From Nematopogon swammerdamellus (taxonomy: Eukaryota > Arthropoda > Insecta > Lepidoptera > Adelidae), in the NCBI GenBank assembly GCA_946902875.1, contig OX336340.1, forward strand, positions 19,607,566-19,671,565: DNA of 64,000 nt. The letters are read 5' to 3'. Numbering within the stretch: position 1 is the stretch's first letter; the number at the start of each line of letters is the position of its first letter. Below the pieces are notes generated by a model, which was not told where the DNA came from, did no database searches, and saw only the letters and a list, made by a program, of their open reading frames with translations. Below are positions 50,985 through 61,574 of this stretch, one piece after another. The translations under genes were made by a program, and so were the position numbers.

Positions 50985-51220
50985 TTATTTTTATTTTTTT
51001 ATATAAACTGACACGTTTGGCTACATCACCTACAACATCCGTGATGTCAGACCATAACACCGGTTGAACTAGGTGCTATGCCAGTGCTTCCCTTCATTTC
51101 ATGTCGGCTCCACTGAACTGGACGGAAAACACGAACTATTTACATAGGCGTTTCGACCGTCGTTTCATTTAGTGCGGCGGTACCAACGCGGGCGGGATAA
51201 ACCCTACCACCTCGTAATTT
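50985..51220 (-). mobile_element. SINE family A, 5'-truncated
   Basis: Inverted tail AAACTGACACGTTTGGCTAC and central domain to AACCCTACCACCTCGTAA. It abuts a family E fragment (51222-51329). Confidence 0.7.
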
Positions 51221-51221
51221 A

Positions 51222-51329
51222 GTGTTATATCCGCCATAATAACCCATATTCTGTTAAAATTTCAATCCGCTAGCTATTACGGTACTAAAGATAGAGCCAT
51301 CGGAAGAACAGACATACTAACAGACAGAT
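51222..51329 (+). repeat. Family E fragment, left of the Penelope insertion
   Basis: TATATCCGCCATAATAACCC, AATTTCAATCCGCTAGCTAT and ACAGACATACTAACAGACAG. It continues at about 53293-53330 (AACAGACAGATAGATGGCGT, then TACGG) on the other side of the Penelope-like element. Confidence 0.65.
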
Positions 51330-53260
51330 ATTACCTATTTTAAATCAATCAGCTTTACTCACGGTTTCACTCCGAGAGCGTCGGGCTCTTCGTGAGCTCC
51401 GCGAGGACGACAGTATGGTGGTTCTGCACGCCGACAAAGGGAATGCTACAGTAGTGATGGGCACTGACGACTACAAGGACAAGGTGAGGAGCATGTTGGA
51501 GACAGACAGCTACCGAAAAATCGCACACTCACTTACCCCAAAAGTCGTCAGAGAAACCGCCAAACTAATCCACAGTGCAGACTCACCCATACCTGCCGAA
51601 GTCCGGAAAAGATTGCGGGAGGTCAATCCACAGCCTACACGTTTTTATGGCCTCCCAAAAATACACAAGACGGGCACGCCGCTACGGCCAATAGTGAGCC
51701 AAATAAACTCCCCCACGTACCACCTAGCGAAACATGTGACATCAGTGCTACAACCGTTAGTGGGCAAGACGTCGTCTTTTGTGAAAGACTCTTACCATTT
51801 CGTAGAAATGCTGTCCAACATGAAAGTATCGCCGACGGATATTCTGGTCAGTTTCGACGTGGAATCGCTCTACACGAACGTACCTATACGCGATTCAGTT
51901 GATGTCATCAAGAACAAACTGCAAGAAAATGACATAAGTATAGAGTATGTGAATATGTTACAGCACTGCTTGACGTCGAACTACTTCCTGTGGGACGGCG
52001 ACTACTACGTACAAACCGATGGGGTGGCCATGGGCTCCCCAGTAGCCCCGGTCGTTGCCAACCTATTCATGGAACATCTGGAAGAGCGCACCTTAGCAAC
52101 GGCCACAGTCACCCCCGCGGTATGGTTGAGGTACGTAGATGACATTTTTGCGATATGGACACATGGACGACAGGCCCTACAGGAATTTCTAGACCACATA
52201 AACGCTGCTCACACAAGTATAAGCTACACCATGGAGCTAGAAAGTGACAAAGGTCTAGCATTCTTGGATGTGTTTGTGACTCGTCGGCCGGATGGATCGC
52301 TGGGTCACACAGTGTACCGGAAGCCCACCCACACGAATAGGTACCTCCATGCCACCTCACACCACGCTCCCGCGCAGATACATTCGGTGGCGAGGGCCCT
52401 GGTACAGAGAGCAGAACGCATCTGTGATGATAACAGCATCGACAGCGAAAGAAAGACGATCACGAGCGCACTAAAACAAAACGGTTACAGCAGAAAAGCA
52501 CTGATGCCTCACGAAAAGACATATCAACCCGTGCAACAGACAGAGAGCATTTTTACCGTACGACTGAAGAAACTCAGCATTGGCACTGTGTTTACTCCCT
52601 ACAAAAAAGTATCCCAGATGCTACGTTCGGTAAAGGATAAGTTGCCTCTCCAGTCTGCCGGCGTGTACCAAATCCCATGTAGCTGTGGAAAGTCATACAT
52701 CGGGCAGACGAAGAGGAGCGTAGCGACGCGGGTCTCGGAGCACATACGAGCGGCGAGACAACTGGACTCCAACAAATCGGCAGTGTACGATCACATGGAC
52801 TCCGGAACGAACCACTGGATTAGGTTCGATCAGGTCAAAATTCTTGCGACCAAAACACGACACGTCCCACGTCTCGTCCGAGAGTCCATCGAAATCAAGA
52901 AGCACGACAACTTCAACCGGGAGGACGCCTTCAAGTTGTCGCCGATGTGGAACCCAGTCATAGCGCCGCTCAAGAGAAGAAGACACGACGGACACGACCA
53001 GCCGGAAGTGGACACCGTCAGCGCCTTCTGTCTCTCCGCCGAGATCCGGAACGCACCTGAACCCTCGTCTACGGAAACTACCCGCACTGGCCACGGCTAC
53101 AATCTTCGTCAACGACGGACGAAGATGTGACAGTTCTCTGCCAACCGTCGCACAAGGCAGAGTGTTTCATGAAGATGGGCCATACGCTTGGCCCGAAACC
53201 TCGAGCCACATAGCTCGGAGTGAAACCGTGAGTAAAGCTGATTGATTTAAAATAGGTAAT
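51330..53260 (+). mobile_element. Penelope-like element, 5'-truncated, with terminal inverted repeats
   Basis: 47-bp perfect inverted repeats bound it: 51330-51376 and 53214-53260 (ATTACCTATTTTAAATCAAT at the left edge). The coding frame is open upstream of the first Met (RALRELREDDSMVVL) as far as the repeat, where it is cut. The 13-bp direct repeat TAACAGACAGATA at 51318-51330 and 53293-53305 may be the target duplication, leaving about 32 bp of extra 3' sequence inside. Confidence 0.88.
51415..53130 (+). CDS. Penelope-like polyprotein fragment: RT plus GIY-YIG endonuclease
   Basis: 571 residues from the first Met; family members are usually longer, and the N-terminal part is missing. LHADKGNATVVM (4-15), RFYGLPKIHKTGTPLRPIVS, motif A SFDVESLYTNV (D148), VAMGSPVAPVVANLFME, motif C RYVDDIFAIW with YVDD at 240-243, and LEFLD-like LAFLDVFV follow in the order of telomerase-like RTs. 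A GVY...YIG endonuclease is at 416-430 with the CSC cysteine pair of this clade (C422, C424), then R439 and a conserved Glu near VRESIEI. No internal stop. The real start codon is probably lost, so translation from residue 1 is not assured. Confidence 0.93.
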   Translation: MVVLHADKGNATVVMGTDDYKDKVRSMLETDSYRKIAHSLTPKVVRETAKLIHSADSPIPAEVRKRLREVNPQPTRFYGLPKIHKTGTPLRPIVSQINSPTYHLAKHVTSVLQPLVGKTSSFVKDSYHFVEMLSNMKVSPTDILVSFDVESLYTNVPIRDSVDVIKNKLQENDISIEYVNMLQHCLTSNYFLWDGDYYVQTDGVAMGSPVAPVVANLFMEHLEERTLATATVTPAVWLRYVDDIFAIWTHGRQALQEFLDHINAAHTSISYTMELESDKGLAFLDVFVTRRPDGSLGHTVYRKPTHTNRYLHATSHHAPAQIHSVARALVQRAERICDDNSIDSERKTITSALKQNGYSRKALMPHEKTYQPVQQTESIFTVRLKKLSIGTVFTPYKKVSQMLRSVKDKLPLQSAGVYQIPCSCGKSYIGQTKRSVATRVSEHIRAARQLDSNKSAVYDHMDSGTNHWIRFDQVKILATKTRHVPRLVRESIEIKKHDNFNREDAFKLSPMWNPVIAPLKRRRHDGHDQPEVDTVSAFCLSAEIRNAPEPSSTETTRTGHGYNLRQRRTKM

Positions 53261-53434
53261 GTCTAACAACCACGGTAATTTAAAAACCCATATAACAGAC
53301 AGATAGATGGCGTACGGGGGTACGGAAAACGAAAAACGGACGTATGTAGTATATAACTTGTGAATATATTTATATATATAACTTGTGAAAACCACGTGGG
53401 GGAAAATACCACATTTTTTTATATAGACGACCGG

Positions 53435-53720
53435 CACGAGTGGCTGTGCCCAAAAGTTCAAAGGACGATTAAGACACAGCCAATAACACCACTCCTCGCA
53501 AAACCACGCTCAGAGAGGCGCCATGTCAGCTACAAGGCGTTGGCTAATTTATTAACACGCCTTTTGAAGATTCCCAGGTTATAGGTGGTGGGGAACACAC
53601 TCGCCGGAAGACCGTTCCATATTTTCGCCGTACGACATAGGCCAAATGCCTGAAGCCGAAAGTTCTGATATTACCGCACTACACGATGGTATCTACCGGT
53701 CATCCCGGCGGCGGCGGAGG
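53435..53720 (+). repeat. Family F repeat, plus copy
   Basis: CGAGTGGCTGTGCCCAAAAG, ACTCCTCGCAAAACCACGCT, GAGGCGCCATGTCAGCTACA, AACACGCCTTTTGAAGATTC and GGGAACACACTCGCCGGAAG. The translated text TRLLKIPRL matches the copy at 10483. Confidence 0.6.
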
Positions 53721-53919
53721 CGGCGGCGTATCATAGATGGTCAGTTTTTCCTTTAGGTCCGCCTCACATGATACAAAATCGTATAGTGTATGGTATGCGG
53801 TGTGCGGTGTGAGGTGTGCGGTGTGTTTCCCTTTCACGACGAAGGCTTTGTTTGGCCCGTAGCGTCCTCTTTCTTTAAACGTTTGTATTAGCTTGAACTG
53901 TAATTCGCTATCGCAGCGT

Positions 53920-54075
53920 TCGAATGCTACTCAGTTTCGTTCGTCCAACGGGACACGTCTTTTTTCGTCGACGGCTCTGAGCGTGCGTTTCGCGAGGAGA
54001 GGTGATTTTGCCTCTGTCGACCGCACCATTGGTCTCTCGGCACAGCCACCCGTGTTGGTTTACATAAAAAAGTGA
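53920..54075 (-). repeat. Family F repeat, minus 5' fragment
   Basis: Inverted TTTCGCGAGGAGAGGTGATT, GTCGACCGCACCATTGGTCT and CCACCCGTGTTGGTTTACAT. It faces the copy at 53435 about 200 bp away. Confidence 0.6.
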
Positions 54076-54547
54076 ATCATAAAAAAAGAGCTTATTGGAT
54101 CGACCAAAGGAGGCAGACATCCGAATGGCAGTTCGTCCTCATCTTGATAAGAGTCCAAACGGCATCCGTTGTCTTCTCCGAGGCGTCTCTTTTCTCAATT
54201 ACTCGAGTTCAACAAGGCGGGGACTCCAATCTTGTCCTTTCTCTTAAGCCTCTTCCATTCATAATGACGTCATGCGCTCAGCGGAATGGGAAGCGGGGAC
54301 AGGGGCGCCGTCCCCCCATTTCCTCTTTAGGCAGTTTCCTCTTTACTAGAGCGGGATGGAATCGCCACAAGGCGCTTACGATAAAACAAAGCGAATGCTA
54401 TTGCTTGCTGCAATGCTTACGATAGCGCGCAAATAGTTTTTATTTTAATAAATATGAAAAATTTGAGCTTTGCGAATTTTTCAATTCGTGCTTCACTAAA
54501 GAATATAAAATTGTATTTGGAGAAAAATTATAAAAAATATACATTAA

Positions 54548-57304
54548 TCCATACTAATATTATAAATTCGAATGTAATTCTGTTGTCTGTCTGTCTGTTA
54601 CCTTTTCACGCCTAAACCGCTAAACCGATTTCAATAAAATATTGCACGGAGATGAATTGCGTCCTAAGGACGGACATAGGCTACTTTTTGCCTCAAAAAA
54701 CAACCCTTAAGGGGGTGAAATAGGGGATGAAAGTTTGTATGGGGAACTCAGCATTTCTTAAGTTAGGGATATGACAATTCATATTTGGGCTTTTGGTATG
54801 AAATAAAGAATTACCTGTTTCAGCGTTTTTGCTAAATCAACCCTTAAAGGGGTGAAATAGGGGATGAAAGTTTGTATGGGGAACCCATCATTTTTCAAGT
54901 TAGTGATATGACAATTCATATTTAGGCTTTTGGTATGAAATAAAGAATTACGTGTTTCAGCGTTTTTGTTAAATCAACCCTTAAATTAAAATAGGGGTGA
55001 TTTCAAAATTAGATTTTAGGATTTTAAAATATTTTAAATAATTTTATCCATACTGGGGGTGCCTTTGCAGAGGGGGGTTGTCGTAGGGGGGGGGGGGGGC
55101 GGCGGGGGGTGAGATGGGGGTGCCAGTGGCCTCGCCCTTAGGTACTTAATTTCTTCGAGAAGGTTTAATGTATTCCAGTATGCAGCTTAGCCTGAAGCCT
55201 CGCCGTTAGCTATTTAATTTATTTAAGAAGGTTTATCGTTTACCTAAACGCAGCTCGACCTTCGGCCTCGCCCATAGTTACTTACTTTGATCGAGAAGGT
55301 TTATCCTCTTCCTGAACGCAGATCGGCCTTCGGCCTCACCCATAGTTTATAATTACTTTCACCGAGAAGGTTTATAGTCTTCCTGAACGCAGCTCGGCCT
55401 TCGGCCTCGCTCTCAGTTACTTACTTTATTCGAGAAGGTTTATAGTCTTCCTGAACGCAGCTCGGCCTTCGGCCTCGCCCTCAGTTACTTAGTTTCTTCG
55501 AGAAGGTCTATGGTCTTCCTGAACGTAGCTCGGCCTTCGGCCTCGCCCTTAATTACTTACTTTCTTAGATAAGGGTTATGGTCTTCCTAAACGCAGCTCG
55601 GACTTCGGCCTCGCCCTTAGTTACTTACTTTGTTCGAGAAGGTTTATAGTATTTCTAAACGCAACTAGGACTTCGGCCTCGCCCATAGTTACTTACTGTC
55701 TTCGAGAAGGTTTATCGTATTCCTGAACGCAGCTCGGCCTTCGGCCTCGCCCTTTGTTACTTACTTTCTTCGAGAAGGCTTATAGTCTTTCTGAAACCCA
55801 ACTCGGCCTTCGGCCTCGCCCTCAGTTACTTACTTTCTTAGGGATGGTTTATCGTATTCCTGAATGCAGCTTGGCCTTCGGCCTCGCCCTTTGTTACTTA
55901 CTTTCTTCGAGAAGGTATATGGTCTTCCTGAACGCAGCTTGGCCTTCAGCCTCGCCCTTAATTACTTACTTTCTTAGAGATGGTTTATCGTTGTCCTGAA
56001 CACAGCTCGGCCTTCGGCCTCGCCCTTAATCACTTATTTTATTAGGTAAGGTTTAACGCTTTTCTGAACGCAGCTCGGCCTTCGGCCTCGCCCTCAGTTG
56101 CTTACTTTCTTCGAGAAGGTTTATGGTCTTCCTGAACGCAACTCGACCTTTGGCCTCGCCCTCGGTTACTTTCTTCGAGAAGGTTTATAGTCTTCCTGAA
56201 CGCAGCTCGACCTTCGCCCTCACCCTCAGTTACCTACTTTCTTCGAGAAGGTTTATGGTCTTCCGGAACGTAGCTCGGCCTTCGGCCTCGCCCTCAGTTA
56301 CTTACTTTCTTCGGTAAGGTTTATAGTCTTCCTGAACGCAGCTCGGCCTTCGGCCTCGCCCTCAGTTGCTTACTTTCTTCGAGAAGGTTTATTGTCTTCC
56401 TGAGTGTAGATCGGCCTTCGGCCTCGCCCTTAATTACTTACTTTCTTAGATAAGGTTTATCGTCTTTCTGAAACCCAACTCGGCCTTCGGCCTCGCCCTC
56501 AGTTACTTACTATCTTCGAGAAGGTTTATAGTCTTTCTGAACGCAGGTCGGCATTCTGCCTCGCCCTCAGTTACTTACTTTTTCGAGAAGGTTTATCGTC
56601 TTCCTGAACGCAGCTCGGCCTTCGGCCTCGCCCTTAATTACTTACTTTCTTAGAGATGGTTTATTGTCTTTCTGAACGCAGCTCGGCCTTCGGCCTCGCC
56701 ATCAGTTACTTACTTTCTTCGAGAAGGTTTATGGTCTTCCTGAAGGTAGCTCGGCCTTCGGCCTCGCCCTTAATTACTTACATTCTTAGATAAGGTTTAT
56801 CGTCTTCCTGAACGCAGCTCGGTCTTCGGCCTCGCCCTTAGTTACTTACTTTCTTCGAGAAGGTTTATGGTCTTCCTGAACGCAGCTCGGCCTTCGGCCT
56901 CGCCCTTAATTACTTACTTTCTTAGAGATGGTTTATCGTCTTCCTGAACGCAGCTCGGCCTTCGGCCTCGCCATCAGTTACTTACTTTCATCGAGAAGGT
57001 TTATGGTCTTCCTGAACGCAACTCGGCCTTCGGCCCCGCCCTCAGTTATTTACTTTCTTCGAGAAGGTTTATTTTCTTTCTAGAATATAGCTTAGCCTGA
57101 AGCCTCGCCGTTATTTACTTACTTTATTTGAGAAGGTTTATTGTTTACGATAACGAAGCTTGCCTTCGGCCTCGCCCTTAATTACTTACTTTCTTAGGTT
57201 TATCGACTTCCTGAACGCAGCTCGGCCTTCGGCCTCGCCCATAGTTACTTACTGTCTTCTTTGAAATACGAATTTCACGCGAACGGAGCCGCGGGCTCAG
57301 CTAG
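54548..57304 (+). mobile_element. Helitron-like non-autonomous element carrying a minisatellite
   Basis: Begins TCCATACTAATATTATAAAT after an A and ends CGCGGGCTCAGCTAG before a T, as expected for insertion between A and T. A hairpin-forming ACGCG...CGCGG lies about 10-25 bp before the CTAG end. The 5' 500 bp (TGTCTGTCTGTTACCTTTTC, AAACCGCTAAACCGATTTCA) and the end (TTCACGCGAACGGAGCCGCG) are types seen in many lepidopteran repeats. No Rep/helicase is present. A duplicated block GGGGTGAAATAGGGGATGAA occurs at about 54714 and 54850. Confidence 0.75.
55190..57245 (+). repeat. Minisatellite, about 31 copies of a 68-bp unit
   Basis: The unit holds AACGCAGCTCGGCCTTCGGC, CTCGCCCTCAGTTACTTACT and TTCTTCGAGAAGGTTTATGG. 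Counting CTCGCC-type anchors from about 55194 to 57230 gives 31 with a mean spacing of 68 bp. GGCCTTCGGCC gives each unit a small hairpin. The first and the 29th units share a variant (TAGCCTGAAGCCTCGCCGTT), which suggests a larger duplication. Confidence 0.9.
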
Positions 57305-58575
57305 TTCTATATATTTTTACAATAGAAATTGCCGCATAAATAGAGGAATGTTTGGATTTTTTTTCTGTCGAGCGAAGTTAAAACTTGCTGTTTCAACGTC
57401 GAGGTTCACTAAAGATAATCCTGCAGATTGAAAACCTAGAACATTCCATAACTTATCTTTAACTTTTCTTAAGTCTGCATAAAAAAAAATAATAAAACAA
57501 TCCTACGGTACAGATGACCTGAGTGGTAGAGGCTTAAGTCCGGCTCTCGGGGAGATTATGTTTGAGAGAGCAGTACCTACCGCCGAGCCGTGGAGCGCCC
57601 TCCGCCATATTGTGGCGGTTCGCTGCGATTGTGGCGCTTGATTAAATTCGGACGTAAGACGGATTGCCTTTATGGATGAAGATGGAAATCATGTTTACAT
57701 CTCGTGATTATGTAAAGGAAAATTCGTCGCAGCGAATACTTTCGCAGTATTTATTTATGGATGTCAACGGATAAACGTTCGCTGTTGCTGGCGACGACGA
57801 CGGAAAAGGTGAAATTATTGTACGTTTATTTAGGACTGTAAATATGAAAATGTAAACACGAGGAAGCTCAGATGAAATTGGGTTACACAGTGGCGAACGA
57901 AAGATAAATAATGTATATCTTGTTTACATAAATTGGTACGCCAACTGATGGATTCTTCTCAAAATCGTATCGAAAAAGGGAAAAAACAACACAAACGTTT
58001 TAGGGTGACATTGAATGGTGTCGATGGCAAATCGAAGTTCTTATTCGACCCTTCTCATGAAAGATCGTATAAATATTTGCCCCAAAGAAAATAACTGTAG
58101 GACGGTCTCGTCACGAGCTCACCGATCGTCGTGGTCGGTTTAGGTGAATCGTCGACAGATTCCTTCTGAGCGTCCGAAATATCCTTTGAGCTATTCCCTC
58201 TCCGTTCCCCCGTTCCTCCTCTATCTCTCTAACCCTAATGTTTCAATCGCGCTGCGTCACCGGAGGAGAAAGATGTCATTTTGCAGAAAAAAGTGAGGAC
58301 GAGGAGGGGAATCCGGTCGAACTTAAAATTCTTCTTCCGCGTAGCGAAGGTAATAAAAATTGCCCTTATATTTAAGACGGAGGTAGAAACATTTCTTCAA
58401 TGTCTAAAATATAAGGTGATCAAACGAGGTGTTGTGGTGGAAACATATTTTCTTATTTTACTGCACCGAAATTAAAGACGCGGTCAAATGTAAAAAGTAC
58501 AATTATGTATTAATCGAAAATTCATACATATGTACCTACTGTGTTTTTGTTCATTTCTATGATACATAATATAAA
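57305..58575. other. No gene recognised
   Basis: No exon, element end or tandem repeat that I can support. Confidence 0.35.
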
Positions 58576-58577
58576 TT

Positions 58578-58725
58578 GGCGGATAAGCAGAGAAATCGGT
58601 GTTCCGCTGCAAAAAACTCGGGTAAATTGCAGCACAACACCGACGACCACATTAAGCAATGTAACTTAACTATCAAACATAAAGTAAGGCAACAAGAAGG
58701 CACTTGCATACTGCATGGCTTAGAA
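58578..58725 (-). repeat. Family C retroposon fragment
   Basis: GATAAGCAGAGAAATCGGTG, AAATTGCAGCACAACACCGA and AAGCAATGTAACTTAACTAT. Both stem arms are visible; the head and 3' tail are lost. Confidence 0.6.
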
Positions 58726-59204
58726 GGATCATTATCAGGTCTTGAATCGCATATAAATATTTTCTGTGTTGAAAAAATAAAAATACCTACATATGTTAAT
58801 TAAAAGATTCATGTATAAATATGTAAATGTGGTGTAATAGGTCTGAAACCAGATAGCCTAGCATTAGTAATAAGGACATTCATGTAGTACTTAATAAAGA
58901 CATTCATGAAAGGTCATATGGGTGAAAACGCATTCATAGTCGCGACCTAGTTACGATTCGCCAGCGAGTTTAGCAGAGTCCGCATAGAAAAAGTAATTAA
59001 AATGTAGGCCGAGTGAGGGCTTGCGAGTGTAGTAGTCAATTAAACAGAAAATTTCAAAGTTCCTGTTTTATTTAATTACTAAGTCGACTCCCTCACGCGC
59101 TGCTAGTTCGATCGACCGTCAGAAGTGTGAAAAATATTATTGAGAGGCGGACGAATACTTTTGAAGATGAAACCAACAATTCAATTTTAAAATAAAAAAA
59201 GAAA

Positions 59205-59550
59205 ATCTAAAACAAGTGCGAGTCGGACTCGCGCACCGAGGTTTTCACACCACAAAAAAAAAAACATTGAAAAGAAAACATGTTTCTTGTATGGGAAACC
59301 CCTAAATTTTTGTACTTTTTCTATTTTTTATTATTTGTTGTTATATCCGCCATAATAACACATATTCTGTGAAAATTTCAACGGGCTACCTATTACGGTT
59401 CAATAGGTACTAGCCCTCGGACAAACAGACAGACGGACGGACGGACAGGCAGACGGACGGACGGACGGACGGACGGACGGACAGACAGACAGACAGACGG
59501 CGTAGGCTTAGTAATTAATAGGCTTCCGTACGGGATACGGAAACCTAAAA
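59205..59550 (+). repeat. Family E repeat
   Basis: Head AAACAAGTGCGAGTCGGACT, ATATCCGCCATAATAACACA, TCAACGGGCTACCTATTACG, an ACGG/ACAG tract 59426-59498 and the end GGGATACGGAAACCTAAAAA. Confidence 0.72.
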
Positions 59551-59859
59551 ATACATTTTGTATGGATTGCGTACGTACTTAAATTATATTTATTTATTTT
59601 ATTTCCTTTATTTCACATTATTAAAATTGTATATTAATTTTATATACCTATATTATACAAAAAGTAATAAAAATACACAAAATTATTATAAAAATTTAAA
59701 ACGGGAATACCGCCGGCGGCGGGAGGCAAGCCTCCAAGCACGCCGGCGGGTGCAGGCCGTGGCTACGGAGCTCTCCGAGACGACGCGAGACATTTATTTA
59801 TTTATTTATTAAGGAAACTTAACAGCTATAAACTATATAATATTTTATAAATCAACAGT

Positions 59860-59986
59860 TATTCTCAAATCAAAACAAACGTGCAGCTCGCACAACAAAA
59901 TTTTATGGCTTAGTGAAGGGAGATTCCCTTCACTAAGCCATAAAACTTTATCATGCGAACTGCACGTTTGTTTTGATTTGAGAATA
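59860..59986. mobile_element. Inverted-repeat element, arms of about 62 bp
   Basis: TATTCTCAAATCAAAACAAA on the left and its inverse ending 59986. The inner arms TTATGGCTTAGTGAAGGGA and TCCCTTCACTAAGCCATAA close on a 2- to 4-bp loop at about 59922. A few mismatches lie near 59890 and 59950. Probably a small MITE. Confidence 0.82.
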
Positions 59987-60057
59987 GGTATAAATTAACA
60001 AGCCAAATAACAAAGTTTCGCATTTAAAAATACATTTACATACATTTTAAAATTATA

Positions 60058-60336
60058 TACTGCATCTCTCCCCGTGCATGTCGTAAAAGGCGACTAAGGG
60101 ATAAGGACAAGATGCCGTGCTAAATGGCGACAGGATAGCCTCGGTCCTTCCACCGACCGAGTCACGCAGCAGGTCGTGCCTTACTTGCTGCTTGATATTT
60201 ATTATCTTGTCCTAATACATTGCTAAACGTGGTGGTCGGTGTTGTGCTGCAATTTACAAGAGTATTTGCAGCACAACATCGATTACTCTGCTTAACCTGA
60301 TTGTCGGGATACAGCGTGTGGTATGTGTGTATTTTG
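60058..60336 (+). mobile_element. Family C retroposon
   Basis: ACTGCATCTCTCCCCGTGCA, GTCGTAAAAGGCGACTAAGG, GGTCGGTGTTGTGCTGCAAT, TTTGCAGCACAACATCGATT and GGATACAGCGTGTGGTATGT. There is a small deletion near CACCTCTCACC and a duplicated CCGACCGA. Confidence 0.75.
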
Positions 60337-60395
60337 TATGTCAGCGGTCGTTATAGCTTTTTACTAGTGATTATATGATTACAAATTTTATGTTT

Positions 60396-60727
60396 ATGTT
60401 TTTTTATGGAAACTGACACGGTTGGTTACATCACCTACAACAACCGTGATGTCAGCCCATAAAACCGGGTGAACTTGGTGCCACGTCAGTGCTTCCCTTC
60501 GGTCGTGCCTGCTACACTGAACTGGACGGAAAACACAAACTATTTACGTAGCCGTTTCGACCGACCTTTCATTCAGTGTGGTGGTGGTACCAACCCGGGC
60601 GGGTTAAACCCTACCACCTAGTAATATAAGAAGGGAGTCTTATCCCTTAGTCGCCTTTTACGACATACACGGGGAGAGATTTAGTGGGTCTATTCTTTTA
60701 AAGTACCGGCCCCACACGGTACCATAC
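60396..60727 (-). mobile_element. Chimeric SINE, C head plus A body
   Basis: T-run and inverted A tail (GGAAACTGACACGGTTGGTT), central domain to CCACCTAGTAATATAAGAAG, then inverted C head GGAGTCTTATCCCTTAGTCG and AAGTACCGGCCCCACACGGT at 60720. Confidence 0.8.
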
Positions 60728-60734
60728 GGTATGT

Positions 60735-61250
60735 CTAATACAAATATACATTTCTGCGTTTACATTGCGATGTTTCAGTAAACTGTTAATTTTCTAGGAG
60801 CTTTTCTTAAGCCAAATTATGAACACACCAAAAAACTTTAAAACGTAATATTCTCTCAAAAAACCTAACATTAAAATTCTCACTCGCTCATAGCGCAGTA
60901 ACTAATAATTGAAACCACGCTCGCATTATACGTTAAAGCTAGTTGTAAGCCCCGAAAACACTCAACGCGACCATTCAGTTTAATCCCGAAATCAACCGCA
61001 ACCAGTCGTCGTCGTGTAAAACGATTAAATAAGCACTAGCTCTCCTAATAAGAGTGTATTCGGATGAGGGCTGATTTAATCTAGTGGTCGTGGAAATGGC
61101 TCACTTAGTCTTTGGGTAGACGGAGCCACTTTATGGGAATACATGCGTGGTGAATGTTTAAAGAAACGTTTTTGGTCCTCAGCGTTCTTGATAGCGACGT
61201 TAAGAAAACGATCGTTCAACCCCACGAATTGTGTTTTACCACAGAAGTTT
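60735..61250. other. No gene recognised
   Basis: No supported feature. Confidence 0.35.
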
Positions 61251-61253
61251 CAC

Positions 61254-61473
61254 TAGGTGGTAGGGTTTAACCCGCCCGGTTTGGTACCACCGCACTGAAT
61301 GAAAGGTCGGTCGAAACGGCTATGTAAATAGTTTGTGTTTTTCGTCCAGTTCAGTGTAGCCGGCACGACCGATGGGAAGCACTGACGTGGCACCAAGTTC
61401 ACCCGGTGTTATGGGCTGACATCACGGATGCTGTAGGTGATGTAGCCAAACGTGTCAGTTTCCATAAAAAAAA
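61254..61473 (+). mobile_element. SINE family A, 5'-truncated
   Basis: AGGTGGTAGGGTTTAACCCG, GAAAGGTCGGTCGAAACGGC, GTTCAGTGTAGCCGGCACGA and the tail CAGTTTCCATAAAAAAAAC. A family F 5' fragment follows directly at 61474-61570 (GGGTGACTGTGCCGAGAGGC). Confidence 0.75.
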
Positions 61474-61570
61474 CATGGGTGACTGTGCCGAGAGGCCAAT
61501 GGTGCAGTCGACGGAGCCAAAATCACCTCTCCTCGCGAATGCACGCTCAGTTAGGTGCCATACCACATTT
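61474..61570 (+). repeat. Family F 5' fragment
   Basis: ATGGGTGACTGTGCCGAGAG, GTGCAGTCGACGGAGCCAAA and CCTCTCCTCGCGAATGCACG. It ends after GTTAGGTGCCATACC. Confidence 0.6.
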
Positions 61571-61574
61571 AAAT

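Noticed and set aside
52005..53112. Long minus open frames opposite the Penelope-like ORF
   Set aside because: Shadows of the coding strand with no independent motif.
51415..53130. Telomerase reverse transcriptase
   Set aside because: Penelope-like RTs are related to telomerase, but the GIY-YIG domain, terminal repeats and lack of a TRBD identify a mobile element.
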